The notes beneath the pieces are model-generated. The model was not told the DNA's origin and searched no databases. It saw nothing but the letters and a program-made list of their open reading frames with translations. Both the position numbers and the translations under genes were made by a program. A DNA stretch of 64,000 nt from Bacillota bacterium (GTDB lineage: Bacteria; Bacillota; Clostridia; Christensenellales; SZUA-584), in contig JAEWWC010000100.1 of NCBI GenBank assembly GCA_023396555.1, forward strand, positions 12,979 through 76,978, written 5' to 3'. Positions 44,824-53,918 of this stretch are shown here, piece by piece; positions within the stretch are counted from its first letter, which is position 1, and each line of letters begins with the position of its first letter.

Positions 44824-47800
44824 ATGAAAAAGAAATTTTCGTTAAAGGCATTAATATATATTTCTTTTTCACTGGCAATCTTAACGCTTATTGTTTTTTT
44901 GGCTCCAACCGTTGCGCATGCGTATATATCAGAATTTCCGACCGTTACAGTCTCAGGCGCTGAAGATGATGAATTGAACGGAATATATTACCCATCCCAA
45001 TACTATGGCAGCACATATGAACACCCCAGTGGCGCCAGATTGAGATTAGTGGGTTTTACCTGGTGCCTGAACCCCCACACGGGCGGTTTAGCCTATTTTA
45101 GCGATGTATATACGAGCAGTACAATACCTCCAAAAACAGGATGGCTGAAATATTTATATACCGACGATTACGGCTACAAAGTAGGCAGTGTTGACTCGGA
45201 TTTTACTGTAACGTATCCTGTTGCTTCATTAACGCAAACGGCAGTAACCGTGAATGAGGCGGCCGGAAGCGTTTCGGTAACTGTGCAGCTATCCGAGGCG
45301 ACTCCTTACGAGACTTACGTGAAATACAGAACGGATGACGGCACCGCACAAACCGGCACGGATTTTACAGGCGTCAGTCAGGCGGAGAACAAAACGGTAT
45401 ATATTCCCCCTTGGCAAACATCCGCAACGATAAACATTCCCATTAAAAATGATGATACATATGAAAATTCGGAGAACTTCACCATATCGATCTACGGCAT
45501 TTCCGGCGGCGCCCGGATTCAGACAGGATCTGTGACTGTGACTATTGATAACGACGATCCGTTTCCCACGGTCGGATTTGCTTCGGATTCGTTTTTGGCG
45601 GATGAAGAAGGCGGCAGCGCAGACATCAGGCTTGGATTATCCAACCCCTCCTGCAATGATGTCACGGTAAATTATCAAACCTTCGGTATGGGCGAGACTG
45701 GAGCGGTTTACACTCCCGAATCCGGAGCGGTCACAATTCCGGCAGGAGCCACGTCCGCATCCTTTGCTGTGCATGGGCTGGGCGGGCTTCCCGCAACCGT
45801 CGCCGTAAGCTTATCTTCCCCTTCGGGCGCAACGCTGGGCGCATATCCTTCCGCGACCGTCTCCATCCTGAAAACAAAGGCGTATTTTGCACAGACGGCT
45901 GTTTCCGCAAATGAAACAGCAGCCAGCGTTGCGCTGGAGGTATGCCTTTCCGAACCGGCAGGAGGCGACGTAAAAATAGATTATTCCACTGCCGATGGCA
46001 GCGCCGCGGCAGTGGAAGACTATATTGCCGTCGCAGGTACGCTTACCATTCCCTCGGGGGAAGTGTCCGGCATCATCGAAATACCTTTGGTAAACGACAT
46101 TGTTTATGAAGGGGAGGAAACATTCACCGTCAGCCTCTCCAACCCAATCGGGACGTCGCTGGAAGACCAGACCACGGCTACGGTATCCATCGTAAGCGAT
46201 GACCCCATGCCCGCTGTGCAATTTTCGGCGGGAACGGCCTCCGCCAATGAGAATAGCGGCAGTGTATCGCTTTCCGTCACGCTTTCAAGGCCTTCCGCGT
46301 TTGACCTGACTGTAAATTATGCGACGGCAAACGGCACCGCCAAGGCAGGACAGGATTATACAGCGCAATCCGGTACGCTTACCATTCCAAAAGGGGCGAC
46401 CGAGCGTTATGTAACCATACCTATAATCAATAATAACATATACGATAGTAACAGGTCTTTTACCGTTACCCTCTCAAGCCCTTCGGGCGCTGCTCTTGGA
46501 ACGCCTTCATCCGCCGCGATAACGATTATAAACGACGATCCGGTTCCAACGGTACAATTTGCCGAGAGCGCCATCAGGGTAGATGAAACCGCCGGAGAAG
46601 TGGTCGTCCCCGTTCAATTCTCCCATTCGTCTGCCTCTTTAATGCAGGTACAGGTCAGAACTTCAAACGGGACCGCAACGGCGGGCCAGGATTATACATC
46701 GCTCTCCTCGGGCTATGCCGTGGGCAGCGGCAGTACAGGCTTCAACCTCCGTATCCCGATATTGAATGATGATATGTATGAAGCGGACGAGACTTTTAAC
46801 ATTACGCTGTCTTCACCATCCGGCTGCACTTTGGGGGCTAAATCAGTCTGCACTGTGACGATCGTAAGCGACGAGCTGGCGTACGAGATAGAATTTTCCT
46901 CAAATAGTTTTACGGTTAATGAGGATGCGGGAAACACCGACTTGACCGTGCAGTTGTCCCGAGTTTCCAGCACGAATACAACGGTGCATTACCAAACAGC
47001 TGATAATACCGCGCAGGCGGGGGAGGACTATACATCAAAAACCGGCGTGCTGACTATTCCGGCAGGCGGTACTTCGGGTACCATCAGTATCCCGGTATTG
47101 AATGACAATATCTATGAGGCGAATGAAGACTTTGCGGTCACCCTTACCGAGCCTGGCGGGGCTGTCGGGACTATTCTTGGCGCAGCGGCAACAGCCACCG
47201 TGACTATCGTGAGCGAGGATGCAAAGCCCAGCATACAATTTTCCACAGACAGCACTACGGTATCGGAGACTGTCGGCGCGGTGTTTCTGACGCTTCAGTT
47301 ATCCCGTCCATTCTACCAAGACCTGTGGATAACCTGTGAGACGCCGATATCCGGAAGCGCCGCTGCGGGACAGGATTACGGCTATTTCGATTCTCCGGTT
47401 CTCATCCCAAAAGGAAATACTTCCGCCTCATTTGCAGTGCTTATCAACGATGACAACATCTATGAAGGAGACGAGAGCTTCAGTGTGGTTATCTCTTCTC
47501 TTGATGACGAGGGGCCTTCGCCGGGATCAATATTAACACAGGCTATTATCATCGTGAGCGATGATCCGCTTCCCGCCGTAGAGTTTAATTCCGCTTCCGC
47601 CTCCGTGAACGAGGACGAAGGTTACGCGGCGCTCAATGTACGGTTGTCCCATCCATCCGCCTTTGACATAACGGTGGATTACGCGACTGCGGACGGCAGC
47701 GCCCTGGCGGGAGATGACTACACCGCAAAATCCGGCACGCTTACCATTTCGAAAGGAGATACCGAAGGTCTTATCAGCATACCCATACTGAATGATACGA

Positions 47801-50271
47801 TTTATGAGGGAAACGAAGCGTTTACCGTTGCCCTCTCCAACCCTTCGGGCGCTTCTCTGGGAGCGCAAGTCTTGGCTACGGTAACCATTGTGAGCGATGA
47901 GCCTCTTCCGCGCGTGGAATTCAGCGCCAGTACGGAAAACGTAAATGAAAATAACGGCAGTGTCATTATCAGTATTTTGCTTTCTCATCCATCCGCGTTT
48001 AACTTGACGGTGGATTACGCGACTGCGGACGGAACCGCCGCGGCAGGGGCGGACTATACCGCCAAAACCGGTACGCTCGTTATTTTAAAAGACGGTACCG
48101 CCGGTACCGTCAGTATTCCTGTTTTAAACGATAATCTCTATGAGCTAAACGAAACTTTCACCGTTACCCTGTCCAGTCCTTCGGGGGCGGTATTGGGGGG
48201 CAGGTCTGTCTGCACGGTGACGATTGCAAGCGAGGATGCACAGCCCGTCCTGCAATTTTCTGCAGACAGCCTTACGGCAGCCGAGGACATCGGCACCGTT
48301 GATCTTGATATACAATTGTCCCATCCATCCGCTTTTGACATAACGGTAAATTACGCAACCGCGGACAGCAGTGCTCAAGCGGGAGAAGATTATGCAGCGC
48401 AGGCAGGCGTATTAACAATACCAAAGGGGGTTACTTCCGGTTCTATCAGCATTCCCATATTAGATGACAATACCTATGAAGGGGATGAAACCTTTACAGT
48501 CACCCTTTCCACACCTTCGGGCGCCGCTATTGGAGAAACAAAGACTGCAACCGTAACTATTGTGAATGAGGATTCAATGCCTATAGTGGAATTTACTGCG
48601 GATCAGGCCGCCATAGGGGAGGATGACGGCAGCGTTACGCTTTTCGTGCGGTTGTCCAACCCGTCTTCATTTGATGTGAAAGTGGATTATGAGACGACGG
48701 ACGGCAATGCCCAGGCAGCGGATGACTATACCGCAAAATCCGGCACGCTGACCATCCCCAAAGGGACGACTGTGGGTTCCGTTACTGTTCCCATATTGGA
48801 GGATACCGTATACGAGGGGGATGAGGCCTTTACGGTAACTCTTTCCTCTCCCTCAAGCGCAACGCTGGGGATAACGGACAGGACTGCTGTGACCATAGTG
48901 GATGCAGAAATTATTCCTTCACTGGAATTTTCCGCGGGAGCCGTTTCCGTGGGAGAGGACGACGGCAGCATTGAGCTTTCTATGCAATTATCCCACCCTT
49001 CGGCATTTGATATATCGGTGAATTACGCGACAATGGACGGCAGCGCCCTGACTGGAGAAGACTATACCTCTGCGTCCGATACGTTGACGATACCGAAAGG
49101 TGCTACTGCGGGCTCCGTTACTGTTTCCATATTAGAGGATGACGTATATGAAGGGGATGAGGACTTTATGCTTGCTCTGTCCTCTCCCTTAGGCGCAGTA
49201 CTGGGGCCGAAAGCCAATTCGACAGTCACAATCGTCAATGAAGACGCTGAACCTTCCCTGGAATTCTATCAGGATGCACATTCTGTAAATGAAGATAACG
49301 GCAGCATTTGGCTGTGCGTGCTAATTTCCCATCCTTCGGCATTTGATATAACCGTGAACTTTAAAACAGAGGATGGTAGCGCAACAGCCGGAGAAGACTA
49401 TACCGACAAAACGGATACATTGACGATACCGAAAGGAGATGTCTCCGGCCTGATTGAGATCCCCATATTACAGGATACCGTTTATGAGGAAGATGAGACC
49501 TTTATTGTAACGCTCGGTGAGCCGTCAGGCGCGGAATTGGGGTCAAAGAATACTGCAACAGTGACTATTGTGAGCGATGAAAAAGAACCCGTTATAGAAT
49601 TTTATGCTCCAGCCTTATCGATAAGCGAGGATGCCGGTTCAGTGGAGATCCCTGTGAATTTATCTCATTTATCCGCATTTGATGTAGAGGCCGATTATAA
49701 AACAATTGATGCGAGCGGAAAAGCCGGAGAGGATTATTCTGCTGCTTCAGGCACACTTATAATACCCGCCGGTTCTATCTCACGTTCCATATCGATTTCA
49801 ATATTGCCTGATTCCGTCTATGAGGGAAACGAAAATTTTAATGTGATACTTTCTGATGCGTCAGGTGCAATTCTGGGAGCATATAGTATAACTACTGTAA
49901 CGATTGAAGAGGATGACAAGCCAACGATAACGGGCGTGGAGGAAGAATACAGAATATATGACGGAAGCCGGATTATATTGAACCCGCAGCCACCAGGTGG
50001 TATATGGGACTGGGATAAAACATTTTTCTCGGCTACATTCAACAGCCCTGCTACGTTTACGGCGCTGAAGACGGGTACTTCCACCATCACCTATACGGTC
50101 GGGGGAGCGACGCAAAGTATCACAGTTACCATATTGCCGGCGGAGTTACCTGCCACGGGGCAGGATTTTACCTGGGTTTATATGCTCCTCGGACTTAAGG
50201 CATGTGCTCTGGCTGGAGTGGTGTTTTGCGCGAAAGTCAGCGGCATAAAGAAAGAGGTTTTTACTAAATAA
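44824..50271 (+). CDS. Giant LPXTG-anchored surface protein with ~14 Calx-beta domains
   Basis: Cell-wall-anchored, probably calcium-binding adhesin or scaffold. The 1,815-residue protein has a signal peptide (about 1-31), a unique N-terminal domain (about 32-135), then about 14 Calx-beta repeats of ~110-115 residues. Each has the ATADGTA-GEDYT, GTLTIPKG, SIPILDDN-YEGDE-F-VTLSSPSGA and ATVTIV-DD/EDP marks with the acidic calcium-site residues; repeats 1, 2 and 6 are the most drifted. A short Big-like domain follows, then LPATG at 1775-1779, a hydrophobic span and a positive tail: a sortase signal. No sortase gene is in the window. ATG follows AAAGGATT. The repeats are alike enough to recombine, so length may vary between strains. 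Confidence 0.92.
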   Translation: MKKKFSLKALIYISFSLAILTLIVFLAPTVAHAYISEFPTVTVSGAEDDELNGIYYPSQYYGSTYEHPSGARLRLVGFTWCLNPHTGGLAYFSDVYTSSTIPPKTGWLKYLYTDDYGYKVGSVDSDFTVTYPVASLTQTAVTVNEAAGSVSVTVQLSEATPYETYVKYRTDDGTAQTGTDFTGVSQAENKTVYIPPWQTSATINIPIKNDDTYENSENFTISIYGISGGARIQTGSVTVTIDNDDPFPTVGFASDSFLADEEGGSADIRLGLSNPSCNDVTVNYQTFGMGETGAVYTPESGAVTIPAGATSASFAVHGLGGLPATVAVSLSSPSGATLGAYPSATVSILKTKAYFAQTAVSANETAASVALEVCLSEPAGGDVKIDYSTADGSAAAVEDYIAVAGTLTIPSGEVSGIIEIPLVNDIVYEGEETFTVSLSNPIGTSLEDQTTATVSIVSDDPMPAVQFSAGTASANENSGSVSLSVTLSRPSAFDLTVNYATANGTAKAGQDYTAQSGTLTIPKGATERYVTIPIINNNIYDSNRSFTVTLSSPSGAALGTPSSAAITIINDDPVPTVQFAESAIRVDETAGEVVVPVQFSHSSASLMQVQVRTSNGTATAGQDYTSLSSGYAVGSGSTGFNLRIPILNDDMYEADETFNITLSSPSGCTLGAKSVCTVTIVSDELAYEIEFSSNSFTVNEDAGNTDLTVQLSRVSSTNTTVHYQTADNTAQAGEDYTSKTGVLTIPAGGTSGTISIPVLNDNIYEANEDFAVTLTEPGGAVGTILGAAATATVTIVSEDAKPSIQFSTDSTTVSETVGAVFLTLQLSRPFYQDLWITCETPISGSAAAGQDYGYFDSPVLIPKGNTSASFAVLINDDNIYEGDESFSVVISSLDDEGPSPGSILTQAIIIVSDDPLPAVEFNSASASVNEDEGYAALNVRLSHPSAFDITVDYATADGSALAGDDYTAKSGTLTISKGDTEGLISIPILNDTIYEGNEAFTVALSNPSGASLGAQVLATVTIVSDEPLPRVEFSASTENVNENNGSVIISILLSHPSAFNLTVDYATADGTAAAGADYTAKTGTLVILKDGTAGTVSIPVLNDNLYELNETFTVTLSSPSGAVLGGRSVCTVTIASEDAQPVLQFSADSLTAAEDIGTVDLDIQLSHPSAFDITVNYATADSSAQAGEDYAAQAGVLTIPKGVTSGSISIPILDDNTYEGDETFTVTLSTPSGAAIGETKTATVTIVNEDSMPIVEFTADQAAIGEDDGSVTLFVRLSNPSSFDVKVDYETTDGNAQAADDYTAKSGTLTIPKGTTVGSVTVPILEDTVYEGDEAFTVTLSSPSSATLGITDRTAVTIVDAEIIPSLEFSAGAVSVGEDDGSIELSMQLSHPSAFDISVNYATMDGSALTGEDYTSASDTLTIPKGATAGSVTVSILEDDVYEGDEDFMLALSSPLGAVLGPKANSTVTIVNEDAEPSLEFYQDAHSVNEDNGSIWLCVLISHPSAFDITVNFKTEDGSATAGEDYTDKTDTLTIPKGDVSGLIEIPILQDTVYEEDETFIVTLGEPSGAELGSKNTATVTIVSDEKEPVIEFYAPALSISEDAGSVEIPVNLSHLSAFDVEADYKTIDASGKAGEDYSAASGTLIIPAGSISRSISISILPDSVYEGNENFNVILSDASGAILGAYSITTVTIEEDDKPTITGVEEEYRIYDGSRIILNPQPPGGIWDWDKTFFSATFNSPATFTALKTGTSTITYTVGGATQSITVTILPAELPATGQDFTWVYMLLGLKACALAGVVFCAKVSGIKKEVFTK

Positions 50272-50318
50272 GAAGCATATACATATAATTTTGATCGGAT
50301 TGGCAGGTGCATTATTGC

Positions 50319-50650
50319 CTAGCTACCGTCTCTTGATTTATGGTCAAAGGTATGAGGGTAAACAGGTCGGACAAAATGCTTGAGTACTGCTTTATCAAGC
50401 GGTATTTCGCCGCTTTTATCCAATGAAGGTTGTATGTTTTGAAGAGTTCCAACGATCACACAGAGATAATATGCATCAGATCCAACTCGGATATAAGTTA
50501 TATCTCTGGGATTGTTCTTTTCCTTCTTGTAGCCATAGGGTGCTCTTGTCGCCATGCGCTCGCCTCGTTCCACCTTGGATTTCACGACGGCTCGGATTTT
50601 CCGGCTAATATCTTTGGCATAGAAATCGTTGAACAAGTTCTTGAATTAAG
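50319..50650 (-). pseudogene. Large serine recombinase fragment
   Basis: Minus-strand frame with KNLFNDFYAKDISRKIRA, VVKSKVERGERMATRAPYGY and KKEKNNPRD, the segment just after the catalytic domain in Tn4451/TnpX-type large serine recombinases. The resolvase active-site part is absent and the C-terminal remainder is unrelated, so it is inactive. Confidence 0.75.
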
Positions 50651-50668
50651 TAAAATTATTGTCTCCGT

Positions 50669-50940
50669 TTTATGGTGGAGCTATAGCTAAAGATTTATTT
50701 GACCACCTTGGAGATAATGATATCCAAGAAATAGTCCCTTCTATGGAGGAAAAAAATTCGCCAACAAAAGCACAGGAAAGGAGGAATTATTAAAAGAAGC
50801 CCGGATAATAAGGACGAACGGATATTTAATTAGCTTTGAGGAGGTGGATATAGGCGTCCTGACAATTGGCGCTCCCATATTTAACTTTAAGGGTGAAGCA
50901 ATCGGCGGAATGGCAACAGATTTAAAAAAATCCAACATTC
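50669..50940 (+). pseudogene. IclR-family regulator remnant (effector domain)
   Basis: Two frames together read FYGGAIAKDLFDHLGDNDIQ and, after one base loss in the AAAA run near 50770, ELLKEARIIRTNGYLISFEE and VGVLTIGAPIF-like GVLTIGAPIFNFKGEAIGGM, the core of the IclR effector-binding domain. The HTH half is missing. Its end lies inside the first tandem repeat. It may be what is left of a former regulator of the downstream glycan genes. Confidence 0.7.
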
Positions 50941-51014
50941 CTTTTCAACATAAGTTGCTTTCCCTTTAATGAAACTACAAAAAAATAATCTTACCTTTCT
51001 CAAAAATAATTGCA

Positions 51015-51043
51015 TTGTTAGGTCATGTGCTGCGTTTTATAAT
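51015..51043 (+). promoter_or_regulatory. Promoter in repeat copy 1
   Basis: TTGTTA, 17 bases, perfect TATAAT. Confidence 0.6.
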
Positions 51044-51248
51044 AAAATGCGAAGATTATTACGAGGAAGGAGTGGTCTCGCCTTTTGGGTATCATGGTTG
51101 GGATGCGATTTCGGAGAGCATATCTCAACATATCCTGCCCAGTTACATTCCCAAAAAAATCAACAGATTTTAAAAAAATCCAACATAAGTTGCTTTCCCT
51201 TCAGGTGAAACTACAAAAATAATCTTACCGTTCTCAAAAATAATTGCA

Positions 51249-51277
51249 TTGTTAGGTCATTTGCTGCGTTTTATAAT
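51249..51277 (+). promoter_or_regulatory. Promoter in repeat copy 2
   Basis: TTGTTA, 17 bases, perfect TATAAT; same layout as copy 1. Confidence 0.6.
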
Positions 51278-51469
51278 AAAATACGAAGATTGTTAAGAGG
51301 AAGGAGTGGCTTCGCCTTTTGGGATCAGGGTGGGATGCGATTTCGGAAAGCACATCTCAACATATCCTGCCCACCCATTCTTAATAAACAACAGATTTGA
51401 AAAAATTCAACTTAAGTTCGCTTTAATGAAACTACAAAAATAATCTTACCTTTCTTAAAAGTAATTGCA

Positions 51470-51499
51470 TTGTTAGGTCATTTTGCTACGTTTTATAGT
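51470..51499 (+). promoter_or_regulatory. Promoter in repeat copy 3
   Basis: TTGTTA, 18 bases, TATAGT; a weaker variant, and the one nearest the GH43 gene (about 75 bases). Confidence 0.5.
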
Positions 51500-51572
51500 G
51501 GCCTGGCCTTATGGGTAACGGGGAAGAGTATCCGACAATTGTAACTATTAAGATTGATGGGAGGAGTTTAAG

Positions 51573-53786
51573 GTGAAAAAACGATTTTTTTCACTTCTAT
51601 TGGTAGTTTCAATGATGGCGAGCATATTTCTTTTCACCACAGGGACAGTATCAGCTGATAGTGAAGGGGCCTATCTTTTGGCTTATACCAAAGAATTAGG
51701 TACAACAGCGTCAAATTTAAATTACATGAGTTTTTATGACGACAGCCTTCACCTGGCATACAGTAAAGATGGAGAAAACTGGACTGAACTGAATGACAAC
51801 AAAGGGATCCTGTTTTATAGCCATAGCAGTGCTTATACTAACGCTAATGCCAAGCAGTACCGTCATCCGTTTATCTTCCAAAAAAAAGATGGAACATATG
51901 GATTATTAGCTACAACTGTCAGATATAACGGCAATGTTCAAGACACAACTATTAATTACTGGGATTCTACCGACCTTTTAAACTGGGAAAACCAGAGATT
52001 GATTACGCTGTCAACCAGTGGTATATATCCCCAGTACCCACAGGCCAAATATGACCCCGACAATGACAACTATATGATCATATGGAAGCACGACGGGAAG
52101 GTATACTATAATACCATTGATGACACCTTTACAACAGCAGGAGCATCAAAGCATGCTGAATATTCCGGAACCGATTATCCTTTAGCAATTCCTTCAGATG
52201 TGAATATCAATAATGCTCCACCAAATTCACTCCTTGGAAGTGTTATTAAAGTAACCGAAGCCGAGTTGGATTATTTGATTGCACATATTGGAACACCAAG
52301 GATTCCTCAAGGTACAAAAGAAGTTAATGTGACGACAATTGTCGGACAAGCTCCTGAGTTGCCAGATATGGGTACTATCTATCTCAGTGACGGCACCTCG
52401 GAAGAAAGGGATGTCAACTGGGAGCCCATCGACCCTGAGAGCTATTCACGCCCGGGTACTTATACCGTGACGGGATTGCTTGATGGTGCTCCGAATTATC
52501 AAAATCCAATTAACAAGAATGGTGCTGACCCATGTATTTATAGAGGCCCGGACAAATCTTACTATTATACATCTTCATATATGGACTATGAAAATAATGG
52601 GATAGGTGCCTATCAATATGACCGGATAATCATCAGAAAAGCAGAAACAATCCAAGGACTTGCAACCGCCGAGGAAAGAACAGTCTTCTGGAGGAATGAG
52701 TCTGGACCTGCATCATACCATATCTGGGCTCCTGAAATCCACTATGTGCAATTTAATGGTGAAGAGGAAGGAACGTGGGTAATCTATTTTGCCGGTTCAA
52801 GAGCGGACTCCATTTGGGCCTTGCGTGTTTTTGCGCTGGTATGTGACTCTCAGGATCCTATGACAGGAAACTGGGCTTTGCACAAGATTGAAGGTATAGA
52901 TAATGAAACCTTTGATCTTGATGCAACAGTATTTAAGCACAACAATGAGTGGTACATGGCCTGGGCACACAAACCTGGTGCCGATTCCAATATTACTATT
53001 GCAAAAATGAATGACTTAACAACTCTTGGTGCTAATTCAACAATTGCTGTTCCCGAATATACGTGGGAACGCAGAAGAGACCGTGTCCTTGAAGGACTTA
53101 CCGTAATGAAGAAAAATGGTAAAATATTCATGTCCTTTGCAGCTGGCTCTACTGATACAACCTATGTTTTAGGTATGCTGACAGCAGAGGATTCTCCTGA
53201 TACCCATCTTTTAGACCCTTCTTCATGGACGAAGACAGCTTATCCATTAATGATTGCGGATTCTGAAAACCAGCAGTTTGGAACGGGTCACGCTACCTTT
53301 ACAGTTGCTGAGGACGGAGAAACAATTCTTTTATCCTATCATGCGCGTCCTAATGAAAGATATTCGGGAGTAGGCGGATACAATCCTTTATATGATGCAA
53401 CAAGATATGCACGCGTAGCGGTTGTTTACTGGCACGAGGCTGGAACACCATATTTCGGAATTCCTTCAAAGGATGGATATCTTCCCGGGTCAGCGGTAAC
53501 TGCAACTGTTACTGTAGTAGAAGACCCTATTGAACAGATTACCGGCCTTAAACAATCTGTAGCAGGTCTGGATGTTGTCCGCGGCATCAAAAACAGTTCG
53601 ACGGTAAAACTGGACCAGGCACTTGAATTGTTTCAGACAAATAAGCACAACTCAGTTAATGTGTTAAATGCTTTTATCAATCAGGTCAGTTCGTTGAGAG
53701 ACGAAGGCGTACTGACGGAGGAACAGGCTGCGGAACTCATTAAAGCAGCAGAAGAGGTGATTTTGAACATAACCTCTTTAAGCTAG
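51573..53786 (+). CDS. Secreted GH43 glycosidase (arabinofuranosidase/arabinanase-like) with FIMAH-type C-terminus
   Basis: Extracellular hydrolase of arabinose- or xylose-containing glycans. The 737-residue protein starts at GTG (GGGAGGAG upstream) with a signal peptide to about residue 28. Residues 30-210 form a first propeller-like region; about 245-300 a Big_4-like Ig domain (EVNVTTIVGQAPELP); about 305-640 the GH43 propeller with base Asp319 (GADPCIYRG), IWAPEIHYV, pKa-modulating Asp450 (FDLDATVF) and acid Glu507 (VLEGLTVM). The C-terminal ~80 residues (IEQITGLKQSVAGLD... LTEEQAAELI) form a helical FIMAH-like module shared with the next two genes. First of three plant-glycan enzymes. Confidence 0.88.
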   Translation: MKKRFFSLLLVVSMMASIFLFTTGTVSADSEGAYLLAYTKELGTTASNLNYMSFYDDSLHLAYSKDGENWTELNDNKGILFYSHSSAYTNANAKQYRHPFIFQKKDGTYGLLATTVRYNGNVQDTTINYWDSTDLLNWENQRLITLSTSGIYPQYPQAKYDPDNDNYMIIWKHDGKVYYNTIDDTFTTAGASKHAEYSGTDYPLAIPSDVNINNAPPNSLLGSVIKVTEAELDYLIAHIGTPRIPQGTKEVNVTTIVGQAPELPDMGTIYLSDGTSEERDVNWEPIDPESYSRPGTYTVTGLLDGAPNYQNPINKNGADPCIYRGPDKSYYYTSSYMDYENNGIGAYQYDRIIIRKAETIQGLATAEERTVFWRNESGPASYHIWAPEIHYVQFNGEEEGTWVIYFAGSRADSIWALRVFALVCDSQDPMTGNWALHKIEGIDNETFDLDATVFKHNNEWYMAWAHKPGADSNITIAKMNDLTTLGANSTIAVPEYTWERRRDRVLEGLTVMKKNGKIFMSFAAGSTDTTYVLGMLTAEDSPDTHLLDPSSWTKTAYPLMIADSENQQFGTGHATFTVAEDGETILLSYHARPNERYSGVGGYNPLYDATRYARVAVVYWHEAGTPYFGIPSKDGYLPGSAVTATVTVVEDPIEQITGLKQSVAGLDVVRGIKNSSTVKLDQALELFQTNKHNSVNVLNAFINQVSSLRDEGVLTEEQAAELIKAAEEVILNITSLS
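53527..53765 (+). repeat. FIMAH-module coding repeat, copy A
   Basis: About 250 bases encoding the C-terminal module of the GH43 protein are nearly identical (by eye above 90%) to 57481-57730 at the end of the GH127 gene, including silent positions, showing recent duplication or gene conversion. Confidence 0.85.
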
Positions 53787-53918
53787 CACATAGGGTGCTA
53801 AAAAAGCAGGAGGTGAAGACTTTATGTAAATGGATTTAGTAGGCTGAGATTACTTCCCCTAGGTAAGGTAAGGTAACGAACCGAGTAGAATTTTTGAATA
53901 AATCAGGGAGGAAGAATA
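53766..53918 (+). repeat. Intergenic leader repeat, copy A
   Basis: From AACATAACCTCTTTAAGCTAGC to the GH127 ribosome site, this spacer recurs at 57897-58046 before the third enzyme gene. Shared words include AAAAAAGCAGGAGGTGAAGA and GTAGAATTTTTG. GCAGGAGGTGAAGACTTTATG is an apparent ribosome site and start with an immediate stop, a possible leader peptide or relic start. Confidence 0.8.

Larger units (their letters stand above)
50914..51530 (+). repeat. Three tandem copies of a ~230-bp promoter-bearing repeat
   Basis: Copy starts (CAACAGATTT) at 50914, 51161 and 51389; units of 247, 228 and about 140 bp (last one partial). Copy 1 has an extra ~13 bp near its start. Each contains the words TGAAACTACAAAAATAATCT and GCATTGTTAGGTCAT, and copies 1-2 also GATGCGATTTCGG and ATCTCAACATATCCTGCCC. 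Every copy carries a -35/-10 pair at the same place. The array ends ~45 bases before the GH43 start codon. Confidence 0.88.

Noticed and set aside
45200..49900. Regularly spaced DNA similarity that might be taken for a CRISPR or satellite array
   Set aside because: The period is ~330-350 bases and in frame; it is the coding sequence of Calx-beta domains.
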